From NCBI GenBank assembly GCA_025094145.1, contig JALLLS010000018.1, positions 62,001 to 126,000 of the forward strand: a stretch of 64,000 nucleotides of DNA, in the 5' to 3' direction. Origin of the DNA: Spinellus fusiger (lineage: Eukaryota > Mucoromycota > Mucoromycetes > Mucorales > Phycomycetaceae). The translations under genes and the position numbers were made by a program. Of this stretch, positions 25,089 to 38,143 are shown in pieces; positions within the stretch are counted from its first letter, which is position 1; the number at the start of each line of letters is the position of its first letter. Below the pieces are notes generated by a model. The model had not been told where the DNA came from. It was given only the letters and a program-made list of their open reading frames with translations, and searched no databases.

Positions 25089-26928
25089 CCGCCAAAGATG
25101 TTCTTTAACAAGAAAAGCAGGGTGAATATAAAAGAGACAGGCAAATAAAAGAAATACCCGAAAAAATCCAAGGCGGGAAAGAAGCAGCACAATTTTTTTT
25201 TCATCTTTTACCTTTGTGCTTGACGGTCAAAGCAAAATGGGAGATGCACCCTTAAAGGAAGATACACTATGGGCTGTAAGGTCTATAAAAGGAAAGTGAC
25301 TTAAAGTGTCGAGTAACATTTATAGTACCTATAAATAGTGAACATCAGAGATATTGATTTCTAAATAAGGTCACCATGGTGTCTTAACCCAAATCCTTCT
25401 CTCCAATCTATTTAAACATCAGTCAGATGTAATGTTTCTTGGTTTCAATTACACATATGAGATTCATCATGCCTGTCTTAGTCATAAATAGTGTCTGAAC
25501 ATTACAAAAGTACATGAACAGACATGCGAAATAAGCATAGAAGCTTCAATGGCTCGATATTTTCTATTATTTAAAGAAATCTCACAAGTTAAAATATATC
25601 AATGATCAATTGAGGTTTATCCAGTAAGTTTATCCAGTAAAAAAAAGGTCAATTCTATCCAGGCACATCTCTCGGTGATATTCGAGGGGCGAATGCGTAT
25701 GAAATAAAGACAGAAACACAACGTACGACCTATCAACAGCACCGTGCTTTTTTATTTTATTTTATTTATTTTTAAGAAAAAAAAAGGCTACACAACCCCT
25801 CATCAACACACGATTTCTCTTCTCTTCTATCTTATTCTACATATTCTAAGGATCTTGTCCTTGATCTATAGCCTAAAGGTTCTTATTTACTTTATAACTG
25901 GATAAACATTGATATATGAAGTAAAAATTACATCATCTGCTGTTTTATTTTAAGTGTAAACTGAATAGAATATTATAAATAATATTTTGGTAGCTATAAA
26001 TTCCATTAAGAAATATGGTTTTGCTCCTGAAATTACAATCATCTTTCAAGGCGCAAGAAAAGAAACGTGCTTTGATAGTGTTGGCACTAGCTATTTTATC
26101 TGAAAATGATGTCGACCATCGAATCAGTAAAAGCAGGCTTTTGGGACATTAGTCATTCTTTGGCAAAGAATGATGGCTGCCTAGAAACTATTCATCTGAA
26201 GAAGAAGAAATATTATTCTATTACAAACATTTAACAATTGTTATGATTTCTATTTTATTTATTTATTTATATTTATTTTTAAAGAAAAAGACAACCTGTT
26301 CAATATTTCACCAACGTCAGCTTTTGACTCATTATAATCACCATTTAAAAGTTAAAGGTAGGACAGATCTTTTGTCATTTCATTTTGTTTTTAAAAGCAG
26401 GAGAACTCACGAAAAAATAAATAACCTGTTGGCGTCAAAAATAAAAATAAGAGTGAGATCCATCTATTGAAACAATAGATCTCTAGTTTCATCATGAGTA
26501 GACATGCGATATCTGTAGACCCTTTTAAGGATATAGACAAAAACAACAACTATGTGTACTTTGTGTTTAAGAACAGTCTTCCCTAAATGAATGTGTTTTC
26601 CTCCAAAAGTAAATACATTATCTTATCTCTTTGTAAACACTATCGGCTCCTTTTCCATACCTTTTCTCAATAGATAATAAAGGTGGCTAGCTTAGCTGTT
26701 ATTGAAGACATCGGTCATAATCAACTGTTACTCTTCCACTCCAAAGTGTTACACTAAATAAACCCCCTTTTTATACAGTATTAACTTAAAATGAGATGAT
26801 TTATCTTTTTAAATCAAATACTTCCAAAGATGAATGAGACAATCTAAAAGATGAATGAGACAGTATAGAAAAATGAATGAGACACTCCAAGAAAGATGGT
26901 AGACAAAGATATATGATTGTTCAAAGAC
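25089..26928. other. Formin upstream region and gene-poor spacer
   Basis: Contains the presumed formin promoter and then AT-rich sequence with a T-rich TTTTA-type run near 25.75-25.79 kb and TTTAT repeats at about 26.25-26.28 kb. Three spaced copies of an AATGAGACA-type unit occur near 26.83-26.89 kb. No gene supported. Confidence 0.45.
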
Positions 26929-27165
26929 CTACATTGTGTCTTGGATGAAAGTAGCGATCAGTACAAAAGAGTATTTTTTAGTTGGTCGATTACTGCTAGC
27001 TGATAAATCCTTTCTTTTATCACCAGTGGAGAGAGTCTTCTTCCATTTGCAAAAATAAAATTGCTCTTCCACCCTTTTCATAAAAGCTAAAAAAAAAGCA
27101 TATCTAAGATTCAATATAGCAGCTAGATCATAATTCCAAAGACGACATATGAGTTTTAGCAGTAG
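26929..27165 (-). pseudogene. Short Fanzor/TnpB-like fragment
   Basis: The minus strand encodes LWNYDLAAILNLRYA (about 27.1-27.15 kb), the same motif as LWNRDLAATLNFRHIL at 9.75 kb and the third RuvC Asp region of Fanzor proteins. It continues in frame for 55 more codons. Upstream ribbon sequence is not recognisable. A scrap of the same family as the 9.7-kb relic, likely independent because its downstream sequence differs. Confidence 0.5.
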
Positions 27166-27237
27166 TCTCAGTAGTATTGCTTATGACCTATCAACATTAT
27201 TGATTTTTGCATTTGAACATAGATAATGTAGAGTCAT

Positions 27238-27268
<31 letters not shown>

Positions 27269-30200
27269 ATCGATGGATTGTAATGTGAGATACTAAAATT
27301 GCTACGAAATATACTAAGACATAATAAGCAATGACTACAAAGCTAAGAATATTCTATAAACGCACCACCAGCGGCTCAATTGTAATATGCTCTACAAAAA
27401 AAGTAATGAGTTATTAGTAAAACAATCTTTTACCATCTTTATTGAGCTATATATAAAAATGAGTCTTCATTGTATCATTTTAGATTAAAACATTGTAAAA
27501 AAAACACTCAAAGCTCTGTAATCCAGCTTAAAGGTTAAGGGACAATAGTGTTTAAGAAAATCCGGTGTTGAATTCCATGAATTAGCTTATCTAAAAAGGA
27601 AAGTATATACGAAAGTGTAATTTATAGGGAGCTGAGATAATACAAAGGAAAGCTGTGGAGTCTAAGTTTAATTGTTCCACACCTCTTTCTTTTGTGATGA
27701 ACTGTTCCATCGATAGAAAGTATTGAGAGAATATTTATCCATTTTATTTTATTTTGATCCAACATTAGATTAATAAAATAGAATTATCAGCGATGCCATT
27801 CCACTATATAAAAATAAAAAGAGCTACAAAAGATATCGATAAATGCTATAAGTGGAGATCAAATAGCAGGTAAGATATTCATAGTCTGAGTTCTTTTTTA
27901 TACCTATCACACTGATATAGGTTTTTTAATTCTTTAGATTTACGCTTCAAACTCTCAATCAATAAAGAAAAGAGGGTCTTTATAAACTCCTTAGGCTGTG
28001 TAATGAAACCCTTAATATGCTAAAGTGGTTTCCATGGAAGCAGCCGATGAAAAAGTGAAAATTGTTTGAATCCGGAATATAATATAAACCACTGTATACC
28101 TCTTTAGTATAACCTCAAAGAGACTCATAGTAAACACTAATAAAGTATGAGTGATATAAGTATCTGTCTAGGTTATATTTCTATTGACTACTACAACTAA
28201 GACATATTAAGCATTAGTTTGTAAATGCCTAGCAAAGTAAACACATTATATAGGGAATCAATGAATTGCAGTAGCATTCAAAAAAGAATAGACCAGAGTT
28301 CTGGCCAATCTATTTCAATAACAAAATGATAGCCCTAGTTTCTCACAGTATCTCTATTTGCTTATTCATCAACATGAGAACAACTGGATTTATTGATAAT
28401 ATACCATAGAGTCAGTCTATGATATTGAGAATCTCATAGACCCAGGCATAAGCTTAACATCACCAATCATTATCCTACCAGATTGTGTAGTTTATAAAAA
28501 TTACGATTTCAAATAATATTTTGCTAATTTATATGTAGATTGGAAACATAAACAATTAAGTTAATACAAAAGACATATTCTTAGTTGACTATAATATTGT
28601 CTAAATAGTATTGAGTTTAAGCTACAATCGATAAATAGATTGTTTTATTTACTACACTCAAAAAAGACAAATATGGGGCTATTTCTATCTATTTACCCTA
28701 TTACCTGTATCAGCTATTGAGTAGAATTCACTCATACTGACCAGTAGACAAAAATATCACGATAAAGTTATAAATTTATACAATTCAAATGTAATGAATA
28801 AATGGCAGAACACTGTGATTGTTTGGAATTCTAATGACAGTTAAAACAGAAAGACCTAAAATTGGCATTCCCAAACAATATACCACTGTAATACGTTGAT
28901 ATATTAATTGAAAGTAAGAGAAATAATGATATCAATAAATGCATGCATGTGTGTAATGTGTATTTATTTGTGGATACTGCAGCCTTGTCTCTTAAATATA
29001 TAAAAACATATACTTTCTTATATACTAAAGACACACTATTAAAATGTAATTGTTATGTCTGCATATATTTAAAGATAACAACTAATCACAATAAGATTCA
29101 AATAATTCTATTCAAGATCATAATTGGTATTTCAGCCGATGTAAATATTTAAACATATGAATAAAGATAATATGTACGACACACAATGATAATTATATCT
29201 CAAGTGTATGCAGGTCAAGAGCAATGAAATATAATACTTATAATTTTTCACCGTGGCCGGTTTTTAGACAAGCAACCCCAATAGTTGGCTGAGAGAAACT
29301 TCAAGGCCATTAATTATTGTGAGCAACCAGTATCTACAAACAAAATAAAATGTTGTTCAACACCGTATTTCTTAATATAGTTAATAAATACATTTATACA
29401 AGCCTTCAACGTCAACATTAAGTAGCACATTTAGTGTTACAGATTGAATTAATATCAAAGAAAAAAAATTGTTCCTTTATCATCAGGTACGTGTAGATAG
29501 ACAGCTTCAATTGCATCTACCCTTTTTATTAGCATTACTTTTTGAATCATCTATTTGTAGTTGATTAACTTTTTGAATTTTTCAAAAGTATAAGGTTGTC
29601 TATTTTTTTCTTTTCTTTTCTTTCTTGTTATAAATCGGTTGTAGTCATTCACTTCTACTTAAAGAAATAAACTATAAGTGATGATAAATGCCTTTTTTGT
29701 ATCAAGGAGCATATAACCACTTCTCAATGTTATACATTGACTACGCGTAAAGAATGTTAATAGTACATGTGTTTAAAATCACACACATTGACATGCTGTG
29801 GCCAAAGACGACATGAGTACCAGAGTAACTCATCACTTTATATTGGCTAGTGCTAATTAAATAAAGTTTGAGGTACTCTGCTCAGTAATGGTTCAGTTGT
29901 AGTAGCAGTTGTGTGATATTTGAAAGATTTCTAATCATTAGATCTTTAACATTTATATTTTACGTGTAGTTTTTATTAATCCACAGTAAAGCCAATAGTA
30001 GAGTGTAAAATAGAGCCAGTCTATTCAATAGATAAAGGCTATTAAGTAAAATGAGACTAGATTGGTAATTGCAGTAGAGATGTGCGTCATGTAAATCTAT
30101 CTAAGAACCAAGATGAAAATAGCCTGGCATCGGTAAATATAAACCGGTGGTATGGTTTTTAAGGGAGCACTTACCCCTGATATATTCTTAAGCGACTGAC

Positions 30201-31593
30201 TCCTAAACCTCATAGTTACAAGCTACAGCCGTCATCCCTATAGACTTATATCTTTATAGAATGGAGAATAGATACCATCCTGCTTATCTGCCAAAGATTC
30301 AGTTGAAGTGTTGTTGTTATTTATTTATTTTTAAAATTAAAATGAATACTAAATACTTTCGATGTTGACATGGACATGCCTCAGATCTATAAGAGTAATA
30401 TACGAAATTACTAGTTATACTATAAACAAAATATTAAGGGCAAATGTACTAGACCTTACCTCAGAACAGTTTAGTCCTACCAAGCTAGTATACAGAAAGA
30501 TTCATCGTTGAGTCTCCTTCCTTTTCAGTTGTGTCTTCATAAAAATACTATACCATCTAGCCTTGATGTCACGCTATTGAATCATGAGACATCTTATACA
30601 GATTGCTTGTAATAATACTACCTTTTCCAACAAGGTTCATGCTGCTTAATATCTTGTTTCCCTCTAGTACTCTTAACTCAGCACAGGTAGTGTGTTTCTT
30701 TACATTATGCACCAACGAGTCATCAAACATCTATTATTTTTTCTCCAAATGTCTTAGCCTAGATGAACAGATATTTCACCCTATTCACCGTTTATTTATT
30801 GATAAAAAACATTATAGTTTTAATACTAGAATAAACCCTAACATTGCCTATGCGTCCTTCTCATTTAAAAGGATGCTAAACCATGATGCCTTCTCATGTC
30901 AACAAGGAATACACTTGCATTTAATTTATGACTGAAACACACATTTTATTATTAGATTTAGTTGAGATGCTTGTACTTCATCTTAGTTGTCCATACTGTT
31001 ATAGTTTGTAATCTTTAGATGCCTCGTGATCACCCCACAAAACATATCCAATGTATTTAATTTTTTTCCCCACAAAAATCATTTCGACTAATGTAACGTC
31101 ACAGCAAAATAAGAGTACATTCTTTTTCACTAGACATAATTCATTTGACAGTGGAGGAATAAGACGTAAAACATATAACCCTTATTATTCATCGTTTTGA
31201 ATCTATCCATTAATTCTTTTTCAGTGATAATTTGCCAATTAAACTTCAAAGAACATTCCATCACTGAATTTAAGACTGGTAAGGTAGACTGGTTTCTGCA
31301 GTAAGTTTAAACCTTAAAACTACAGTACTTATATATTGTTCTCTTGACTCAGAAAGCTTAACATAATGCCAGAGACCAGCCTCTGATGTTTATTATATCT
31401 ATTTTTGTATAATTGTGGTGTCCCTTTATGCATGAATACTTCCACAAAGGAAAGATCTTTGTCTAACTATTCAATTGACAATGGGAATATTACCATGGAT
31501 AGCAAGTCTATATCCTGATTTTTTACCATCTACTGTCACTGCCCACCTCTCCCTTTAGCATTGAATCGGAGCTCTTGAAAGTTGTTTGAGCTC

Positions 31594-31602
31594 ATGACTC
31601 AT
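31594..31602. promoter_or_regulatory. Gcn4/CPC1-type site upstream of arginine CPSase
   Basis: A perfect ATGACTCAT, the fungal general amino-acid-control element, lies 310 bp upstream of the CPSase ATG. A second core TGACTCA occurs at 31345-31351. Gcn4/CPC1 control of arginine genes is established in other fungi; use here is inferred. Confidence 0.6.
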
Positions 31603-31777
31603 TCCATGTCGATAGTCTGTATCAAGTCACCTACAATAGGAGCTATATAAAAGATAGTCTCTTTGCAGAGTTGATTTTTATCTTTGCCCTATCAGACGCT
31701 TCTAAACCACTTAATTATTTTTGTTGTGAGCCTATCTAGAAAACTATACAAAGTTATATCAATCATTCTGCGTGGAT

Positions 31778-31785
31778 TATAAATA
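31778..31785 (+). promoter_or_regulatory. TATA-like element of the CPSase gene
   Basis: TATAAATA about 134 bp before the ATG, at a distance compatible with a fungal core promoter. A second candidate, TATATAAA, is at 31644-31651. Confidence 0.4.
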
Positions 31786-31911
31786 GCAGCCTTTTACAGA
31801 ATCTGGCCTTTTTAATACTTGACAATTTATTCACAAAGATACTACCATTTACTCTACAATCACTCTTCTTTATAACAATACCCCCTATCTCTTTCAATAG
31901 CCTAAATAATA

Positions 31912-34900
31912 ATGACTATCAACCCAGTCAATGTACACTCTTCCCGTGATGGTGCTGCTGTCCAAGTATCAGAAGAAATATTAGGTGAACTGCCTCTCGT
32001 AAATGTCAAAAAAGTACTTGTAGTCGGGTCAGGCGGTCTTTCCATTGGCCAGGCTGGTGAATTCGACTATTCTGGTAAGATATTGTGGGAGAATTGTGCT
32101 CTGATCATGTATTAGGTTCTCAGGCCATTAAAGCCCTGCGTGAATCCAACATCAAGACTGTTCTAGTGAATCCCAATATTGCTACTATACAGACATCCCA
32201 CTCTTTAGCAGACACTGTCTACTTTTTACCTGTTACTGCTGAATATATTGTTCATATCCTTGAGAAAGAGCGTCCCGATGGTATTATGCTCACTTTTGGT
32301 GGACAGACAGCTCTTAATTGTGGTATCGAACTCGATAAGATGGGTGTGTTTGAGCGTCTCTCTATTAAAGTCCTTGGTACTCCTATCAAGACATTGATCA
32401 CTTCTGAAGATCGTGATTTATTTGTCAAGGCTCTTAATGGTAACTACTCTTCATCATCAACAAGATGTCATATTAACGTATATCTCTATAGAGATTAATA
32501 TCCCCGTTGCCCAGTCCACTGCAGTCGACACTGTAGAAAAGGCTTTGATGGCCGCAAAGAACATTGGCTATCCTATCATTGTGCGTTCGGCCTTTGCGTT
32601 GGGTGGACTTGGCTCCGGGTTTGCTTCCAATGAAACTGAATTGTATTCTCTAGCCACAAAGTCCCTTTCCTTGAGTTCCCAGATTCTAGTTGAGAAGTCA
32701 ATGAAGGGATGGAAGGAAGTAGAGTATGAAGTTGTGCGAGATTCCGTCAATAACTGTATTACTGTCTGTAACATGGAGAACTTTGATCCTTTGGGTATCC
32801 ATACAGGTGACTCCATTGTTGTGGCACCTTCTCAAACACTTTCTGATGAAGAATACCATATGCTCAGATCGGCTGCTATCAAAATCATTCGTCATCTGGG
32901 TGTAGTAGGTGAATGTAATGTACAGTATGCATTGAATCCCCACAGCCTTGAATACAAAGTCATTGAAGTCAATGCCCGTCTAAGCAGATCAAGGTAAAGA
33001 GTGGTACCCTATCATAGAATACTGACACATCCACAGTGCTCTCGCCTCTAAAGCCACTGGTTATCCTCTTGCATTCATTGCTGCAAAGATTGCTCTTGGC
33101 CACACCTTGCCCAGTCTTCAGAACGCAGTGACTAAAACCACTACTGCCTGCTTTGAGCCCTCTCTTGACTATGTAGTCACCAAGATTCCTCGTTGGGACT
33201 TATCCAAATTTCAATACGTGGATCGTCATGTCGGTTCTGCTATGAAATCTGTGGGTGAAGTCATGGCCATTGGTCGTACATTCGAAGAATCACTTCAAAA
33301 GGCTATCCGCCAAGTAGATCCCTCTTGGCAAGGCTTCCAAAGACTAACAGAACCTTTTGAAGATGTAGATGATGCTCTTTCAGAACCCACAGATCGTCGT
33401 TTGTTTGCTCTTGGTCAAGTCATGCTTTCTCCTGATAAGAGTATCCGTGAAAAATACACTATTGACCGTCTTCACAACTTAACCAAGATTGACAAATGGT
33501 TCCTTCATAAACTCAACAACATTGCAACCATTCACCACGACTTGATTGAAGCCAAGGGTCTGCTCTCACATGTACCTATGGGACTCATTTTGGCAGCTAA
33601 GAAAACTGGATTTTCTGATGTTCAAATGGCCAAGTTACTTAACTCTGATGAGTTATCAGTGAGAGAGCTTCGTAAACAGAATGGTATTACACCCTTTGTA
33701 AAGCGCATTGACACTCTTGCTGCCGAGTTTCCTGCTCACACCAACTATCTTTACACAAGTTACAATGCATCTCAGGATGATGTGACTTTTGAAGACAAGG
33801 GCACTATGGTCCTTGGTTCTGGTGTCTACAGAATTGGTTCTTCTGTTGAGTTTGATTGGTGTGGTGTATCTTGTATCCGTGGTCTGCGTAACCTTGGAGA
33901 AAAGACAGTGATGGTAAACTACAACCCAGAGACTGTATCCACCGATTTCGATGAATGTGATCGACTCTACTTTGAAGAATTGAGTTTTGAGCGTGTCATG
34001 GATATTGCAGAAAAAGAAACAGCAAAAGGTGTGGTAGTGAGTGTGGGTGGCCAGTTGCCTCAAAATATTGCTCTTCGTCTGCATGATAGCAATGTAAAGG
34101 TGCTTGGTACTTCTCCAAAGATGATTGATGCTGCTGAAGATCGTTTCCAGTTCTCCAAAATTCTGGACAAAATTGGTGTGGATCAGCCTGCATGGAAAGA
34201 GCTGACAAGTATTGATGAGGCCTATATATTTGCTAAGAGTGTCGGCTACCCTGTGCTTGTCCGTCCTTCTTATGTGCTCTCTGGTGCTGCCATGAATGTA
34301 GCTTATACACCCGAGGCACTCCAAAAACACCTGACAATGGCTGCTGATATATCCCCTCTTCATCCTGTAGTCATCACCAAGTTTATTGAAGGAGCAAAGG
34401 AAATCGATGTGGATGTTGTGGCACACAATGGTAAAGTGCTTATCCACGCTGTATCTGAGCATGTTGAAGACGCTGGGGTACATTCTGGAGATGCTACACT
34501 TATTCTTCCTTCACGTGAAATTGATGACAAGACTATGGACCGTCTCAAAGAGATTGCTGATAAGGTAGCCGAGGCATTTGAGATCACCGGTCCATTCAAT
34601 ATGCAAATCATCAAACAAGACTCAGTTAGTCAAGACGGCTCAGCTTTGAAAGTCATTGAGTGCAATTTACGTGCCTCTCGCTCATTCCCCTTTGTATCTA
34701 AAGTGCTTGGTATCAACTTTGTTGATGTAGCTACCAAAGCATTGGCTGGCAAGGACGTACCTGCTCCTGTTGATCTGATGAAGAAGAGCTATGATTACCA
34801 GGCAATTAAAGTTCCTCAGTTCTCATGGACTCGTCTTCAAGGCGCTGATCCCTTCCTTGGTGTTGAAATGGCTTCTACTGGTGAGGTTGCCTGCTTTGGT

Positions 34901-35404
34901 AAAGACAAACATGAGGCTTTCTGGGCAGCCATTCAATCTGTTCAGAACTTCTACATACCACAGAGTAATTCTGGTGTCTTGATTGGTGGTGACAGTGTTA
35001 CTGATATGGGTGATTATCTTCACATTGCAAAAACTCTTTACAATGAGCTTGGCCATACTATCTTTGTGCCAACCGAGAAGGACAGATCTATTCTAGAGGC
35101 AGCCAATGTCCCTTGTCGTGTTCTTCCTATTGCCGAAATGGCAGACAACAAGCGTGAGTTAAACATACTCTTTAAAAGCAATGCTATCAAATGTGTTCTT
35201 CATCTTGCAAAAATACGTGCGCCTGATCAGTACGATGAGGGTTATATATGTCGTCGTGCTGCAGTTGATTTTGGTATTCCTCTTATAAACGACTCTAAAG
35301 TGGCCCGTCTGTTCGTTGATACTTGTACTCGTCATCGTATCAAACAGAGTGGTACGCCTAGTGAGGTTAAATGTTGGGGTGAATATGTATCCACAAAAAT
35401 ATAA
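31912..35404 (+). CDS. CPA2: Carbamoyl-phosphate synthase, arginine-specific, large chain
   Basis: Makes carbamoyl phosphate from bicarbonate, ATP and ammonia delivered by the glutaminase small chain, for arginine synthesis. Exons 31912-32074, 32116-32439, 32492-32993, 33037-35404, with introns of only 41, 52 and 43 bp; 1118 residues, the length of yeast Cpa2. The first synthetase half has [20 protein letters not shown], the oligomerisation region follows, the second half has [20 protein letters not shown], and the C-terminal MGS-like domain ([13 protein letters not shown]) is short. No aspartate transcarbamoylase or dihydroorotase domain is attached, which separates it from the pyrimidine-pathway CAD/Ura2 enzyme. 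There is no mitochondrial presequence that I would trust. Upstream lie a Gcn4-type site and TATA-like elements. Very confident. Confidence 0.96.
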
Positions 35405-35591
35405 TCTTATAGATTATTTGTAAAAGAGATCAAAGCATCATTATTCTTATTTCAATATAGTTGTATATTTATCAATTTATAGCCAGTCGTTAGGAATACT
35501 GCTAAATAAAGACAAATGCCTTATTTTTAATCATCACTCTAAATGATAAAAACTGTATCTTATGAAATAATAAAAAGCGAGTGTATAGTCT
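35405..35591. other. CPSase 3' flank
   Basis: AT-rich 3' flank with AATAAA-like signals (for example near 35504 and 35565). No gene. Confidence 0.4.
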
Positions 35592-36164
35592 GCAAAGTTG
35601 TATTGGTTAATAGAATATTCAAATGAAAATGTCTTTCAATGTAGCTAAGTATAATTGAGGAATAGTATAAAAACAATAGGCTATATGATGTGTTAAACAG
35701 AAAAGATACACCATGAATTTAAAAATAAAATAAAAAAGGTATTTTCTACTTTGAATTGGCAGAGATTTCACCTTATGGCGAATCCATAAAAGTAGTAGAC
35801 TTATCTTGTACAAAACAAACATTATTATTTTAATGTTAGGCATAGATTATATAAACTGAAAGAAAATGATTGTATGGCCTTTTTTATATATCTTTATACT
35901 TTATAAATACAAATAATGTGTTTCTTTTCAATTTAATACTGGCTCATCAGTTCAGACAAACTACTGTTGTTCTAGTGACATTCCAATGCCTATAATTATC
36001 AATTAGAACAGACATAAGTTTCTTCATTAGCTTGTAAAAGGTGGTCTTGCAAGCTGGATTGGTTATGTTCCCGTTTAATTCCTCCACGGTCTGGAATAGA
36101 TTGCAATTCCACTTGCGAGTTCTCTACCTTGTCTATCTCAATAACCATAGGCTTGGTCTCTACA
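35592..36164 (-). repeat. Copy 1 of a 573-bp near-identical inverted duplication
   Basis: Matches 44489-45064 in reverse complement. The only length difference I saw is a 3-bp indel (573 versus 576 bp). Copy 1 continues rightwards into a transposase-like relic, whereas copy 2 ends exactly at a Tc1 end. The minus strand encodes a hydrophilic C-terminal tail (VETKPMVIEIDKVENSQ to a stop). Confidence 0.9.
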
Positions 36165-36360
36165 TCTCTCACAGGCTCAAGAGATTAATTTTTTCTGAAT
36201 GTCTTCAAGGCTCTTTAAACAGTCAAATTGATAGTGCCAACTGTAGCAGAAATTTTATTTTGACTGAGGCCATTGATACTGTACTCCTGCAGAACAGTTT
36301 TGTGCACATCTTTATCAATAAGTGTCCTTTTTTTTTTACGAAGTCTAAGAGTATTTTTTA
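35960..36360 (-). pseudogene. Helix-turn-helix transposase-like relic
   Basis: Read on the minus strand, one frame from about 36360 down gives a basic start (RLRKKKRTLIDKDVH), a helix-turn-helix-like segment (NGLSQNKISATVGTINLTV), two in-frame TAA codons (about 36214 and 36184), and then SLEPVRDVETKPMVIEIDK running to a stop near 36 kb. This is typical of the DNA-binding head of a transposase or a related orphan. No catalytic domain is seen. Copy 2 of the repeat retains only the part after the second stop. Confidence 0.45.
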
Positions 36361-38143
36361 GCACCAGGATTTTGTTTTTCAGTATCTATTTTCTCTATGG
36401 GATATATTTTCTAACCAGTGACTATTTGCTTAATGGTGCTTGTTTGTTCAGTGAGTGAAGTAAACATTAAGAAGGGCTAAATAATGAACTGCTCTTTAAC
36501 TAAAACTATTATCGGAAGGTGAAAATATTGCTATGGTGTAAACTGAAAGAAAGTAAATTCATCTCATCAATTTCAGAGTCATCCTCTTTATCCACATACT
36601 ATGTCTTGACTTGACTATAGCCTTATGTGTAGATATTGGTATTCAGCTAATAATGCTGAATGATCATATGCCTTTATACTAATCTTTAAAAGTCATTGAT
36701 ACTTATTACCTATTATATCATTGACACGATCTTATTTGATTACTCTTAGCTCATTGCTATGTCTCAAGTCCTATTCTAGGGTGTCTTAAGAACAAAAAAA
36801 ATATATAAAAATGAAGAGAACTTAACTATGACTACAGTGATGTATCCTACTTTTTTTTTTTAAAAAAAATCTAAGGTCGTGCTTTTCATCTGTATAGTCA
36901 AGTCAAGTGGTGTCATCTCTATATATTGTCTCTTATATCTTTATTTATACTATACATGTATCGATTTCTTTTTTTAATAAATAAATAAAAACAATAGCTT
37001 TGTATTTAATGACAAGGATAAAGACCATAAATACTCTACATGCACAGCCTATCAGAAGAAATGATCTTTCAAGAAAGTATGCTCATGATAAGCTGTGCTA
37101 GGAATTAAGGTTGACATCATAATTATAGCCTACATCAGGGCTGATGGTTATATTGTTGTTTCTATATTCTTTTAAATACATTTTCAGTACAAGACTTGAA
37201 GAGTCAATCAATCAATATAATTCAAATCTATTTACTTTTAGTTCAATCAGGGTATTGTTTTTATTTTGTTGTTGTTGTTGGTTTAAACTAATATAGATTC
37301 GCATATTAGCTAATTAGATATTTTTAAGTAATTTAGAGCTAGAGAGTCAATCTAAATTTATTTAATGCTTTAACAGGTTTTGTGGATAGCCAAGAATGGA
37401 GATCATCTGGCTTAGTTTTTTATGAGACCATAAAAATATGTACTATCTAGAGAATGACTCTGCATGATTACATATCTTAAAAATCAGAGTGTATATAAAC
37501 CATACTTTAGACAACTGAAATAAACATTAAAATTTTGGTATGCCTTCAGAATTTTGCCGTAGAAGCTAAGTTTGTTCTAAATACGTATAGGCTTGTACAT
37601 CTCAGGTACCCTTTCTTTATTCTATACCATCACATTTTTTTTGTATCTCTCTGTAACTCCTTAATTACATGATACCATCATTTGTTGTCACTATACTTGG
37701 TATACCCTTTCAAAACATGACATCTACTTTCTTTTTAAAGAAATATGCTTTTGCTAAGTATATCCTCAACTCTTTTTTCTTTCTTTAAATATGCTAATGT
37801 ATGTATAGTCACTCCCCTCAAGCACTGCCAGTATTTTTTTTTATCTTTTACTGCTTTGAGATACAAGATATCTTGTGCAGGGTTTAACCTGGAAATATGT
37901 GCATAGTATTCATTATAGCACATAGTTTGATACATGTATAATCTAAAACAACAATGACAGCAAAAATATTATAGATATTTAAATAGTATTGAGTTTAATT
38001 TTTCTATTATATAACTTTTGATATATATCTTTGAAGAAAAACATATGTATAATTAATATAGAATTAATGGTATAGTATACTAGAATCAAATAATAACTTG
38101 ATAGGATTCTATGACTAGAATGTTTAAGCTGAAATACTCAAAA
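36361..38143. other. Gene-less stretch
   Basis: AT-rich, with T and A homopolymer runs (36851-36870) and a TTG repeat near 37.27 kb. A 66-codon minus frame at 37735-37935 has no domain. Nothing supportable. Confidence 0.5.

Larger units (their letters stand above)
27166..31911. other. Gene-poor AT-rich stretch before the CPSase gene
   Basis: No gene supported in about 4.7 kb. A TTA microsatellite lies at about 27.24-27.26 kb. Short frames at 28831-29152 and 30603-30935 show no domain. The last 600 bp holds promoter elements of the downstream gene, listed separately. Confidence 0.5.

Noticed and set aside
33656..34483. 275-codon open frame antisense to the CPSase large chain
   Set aside because: Mirrors codon bias of a certain gene on the other strand; no domain and no splice context.
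36041..36361. 106-codon plus-strand frame across the inverted repeat edge
   Set aside because: The minus-strand reading is more protein-like and contains a helix-turn-helix; the plus frame looks like its shadow.
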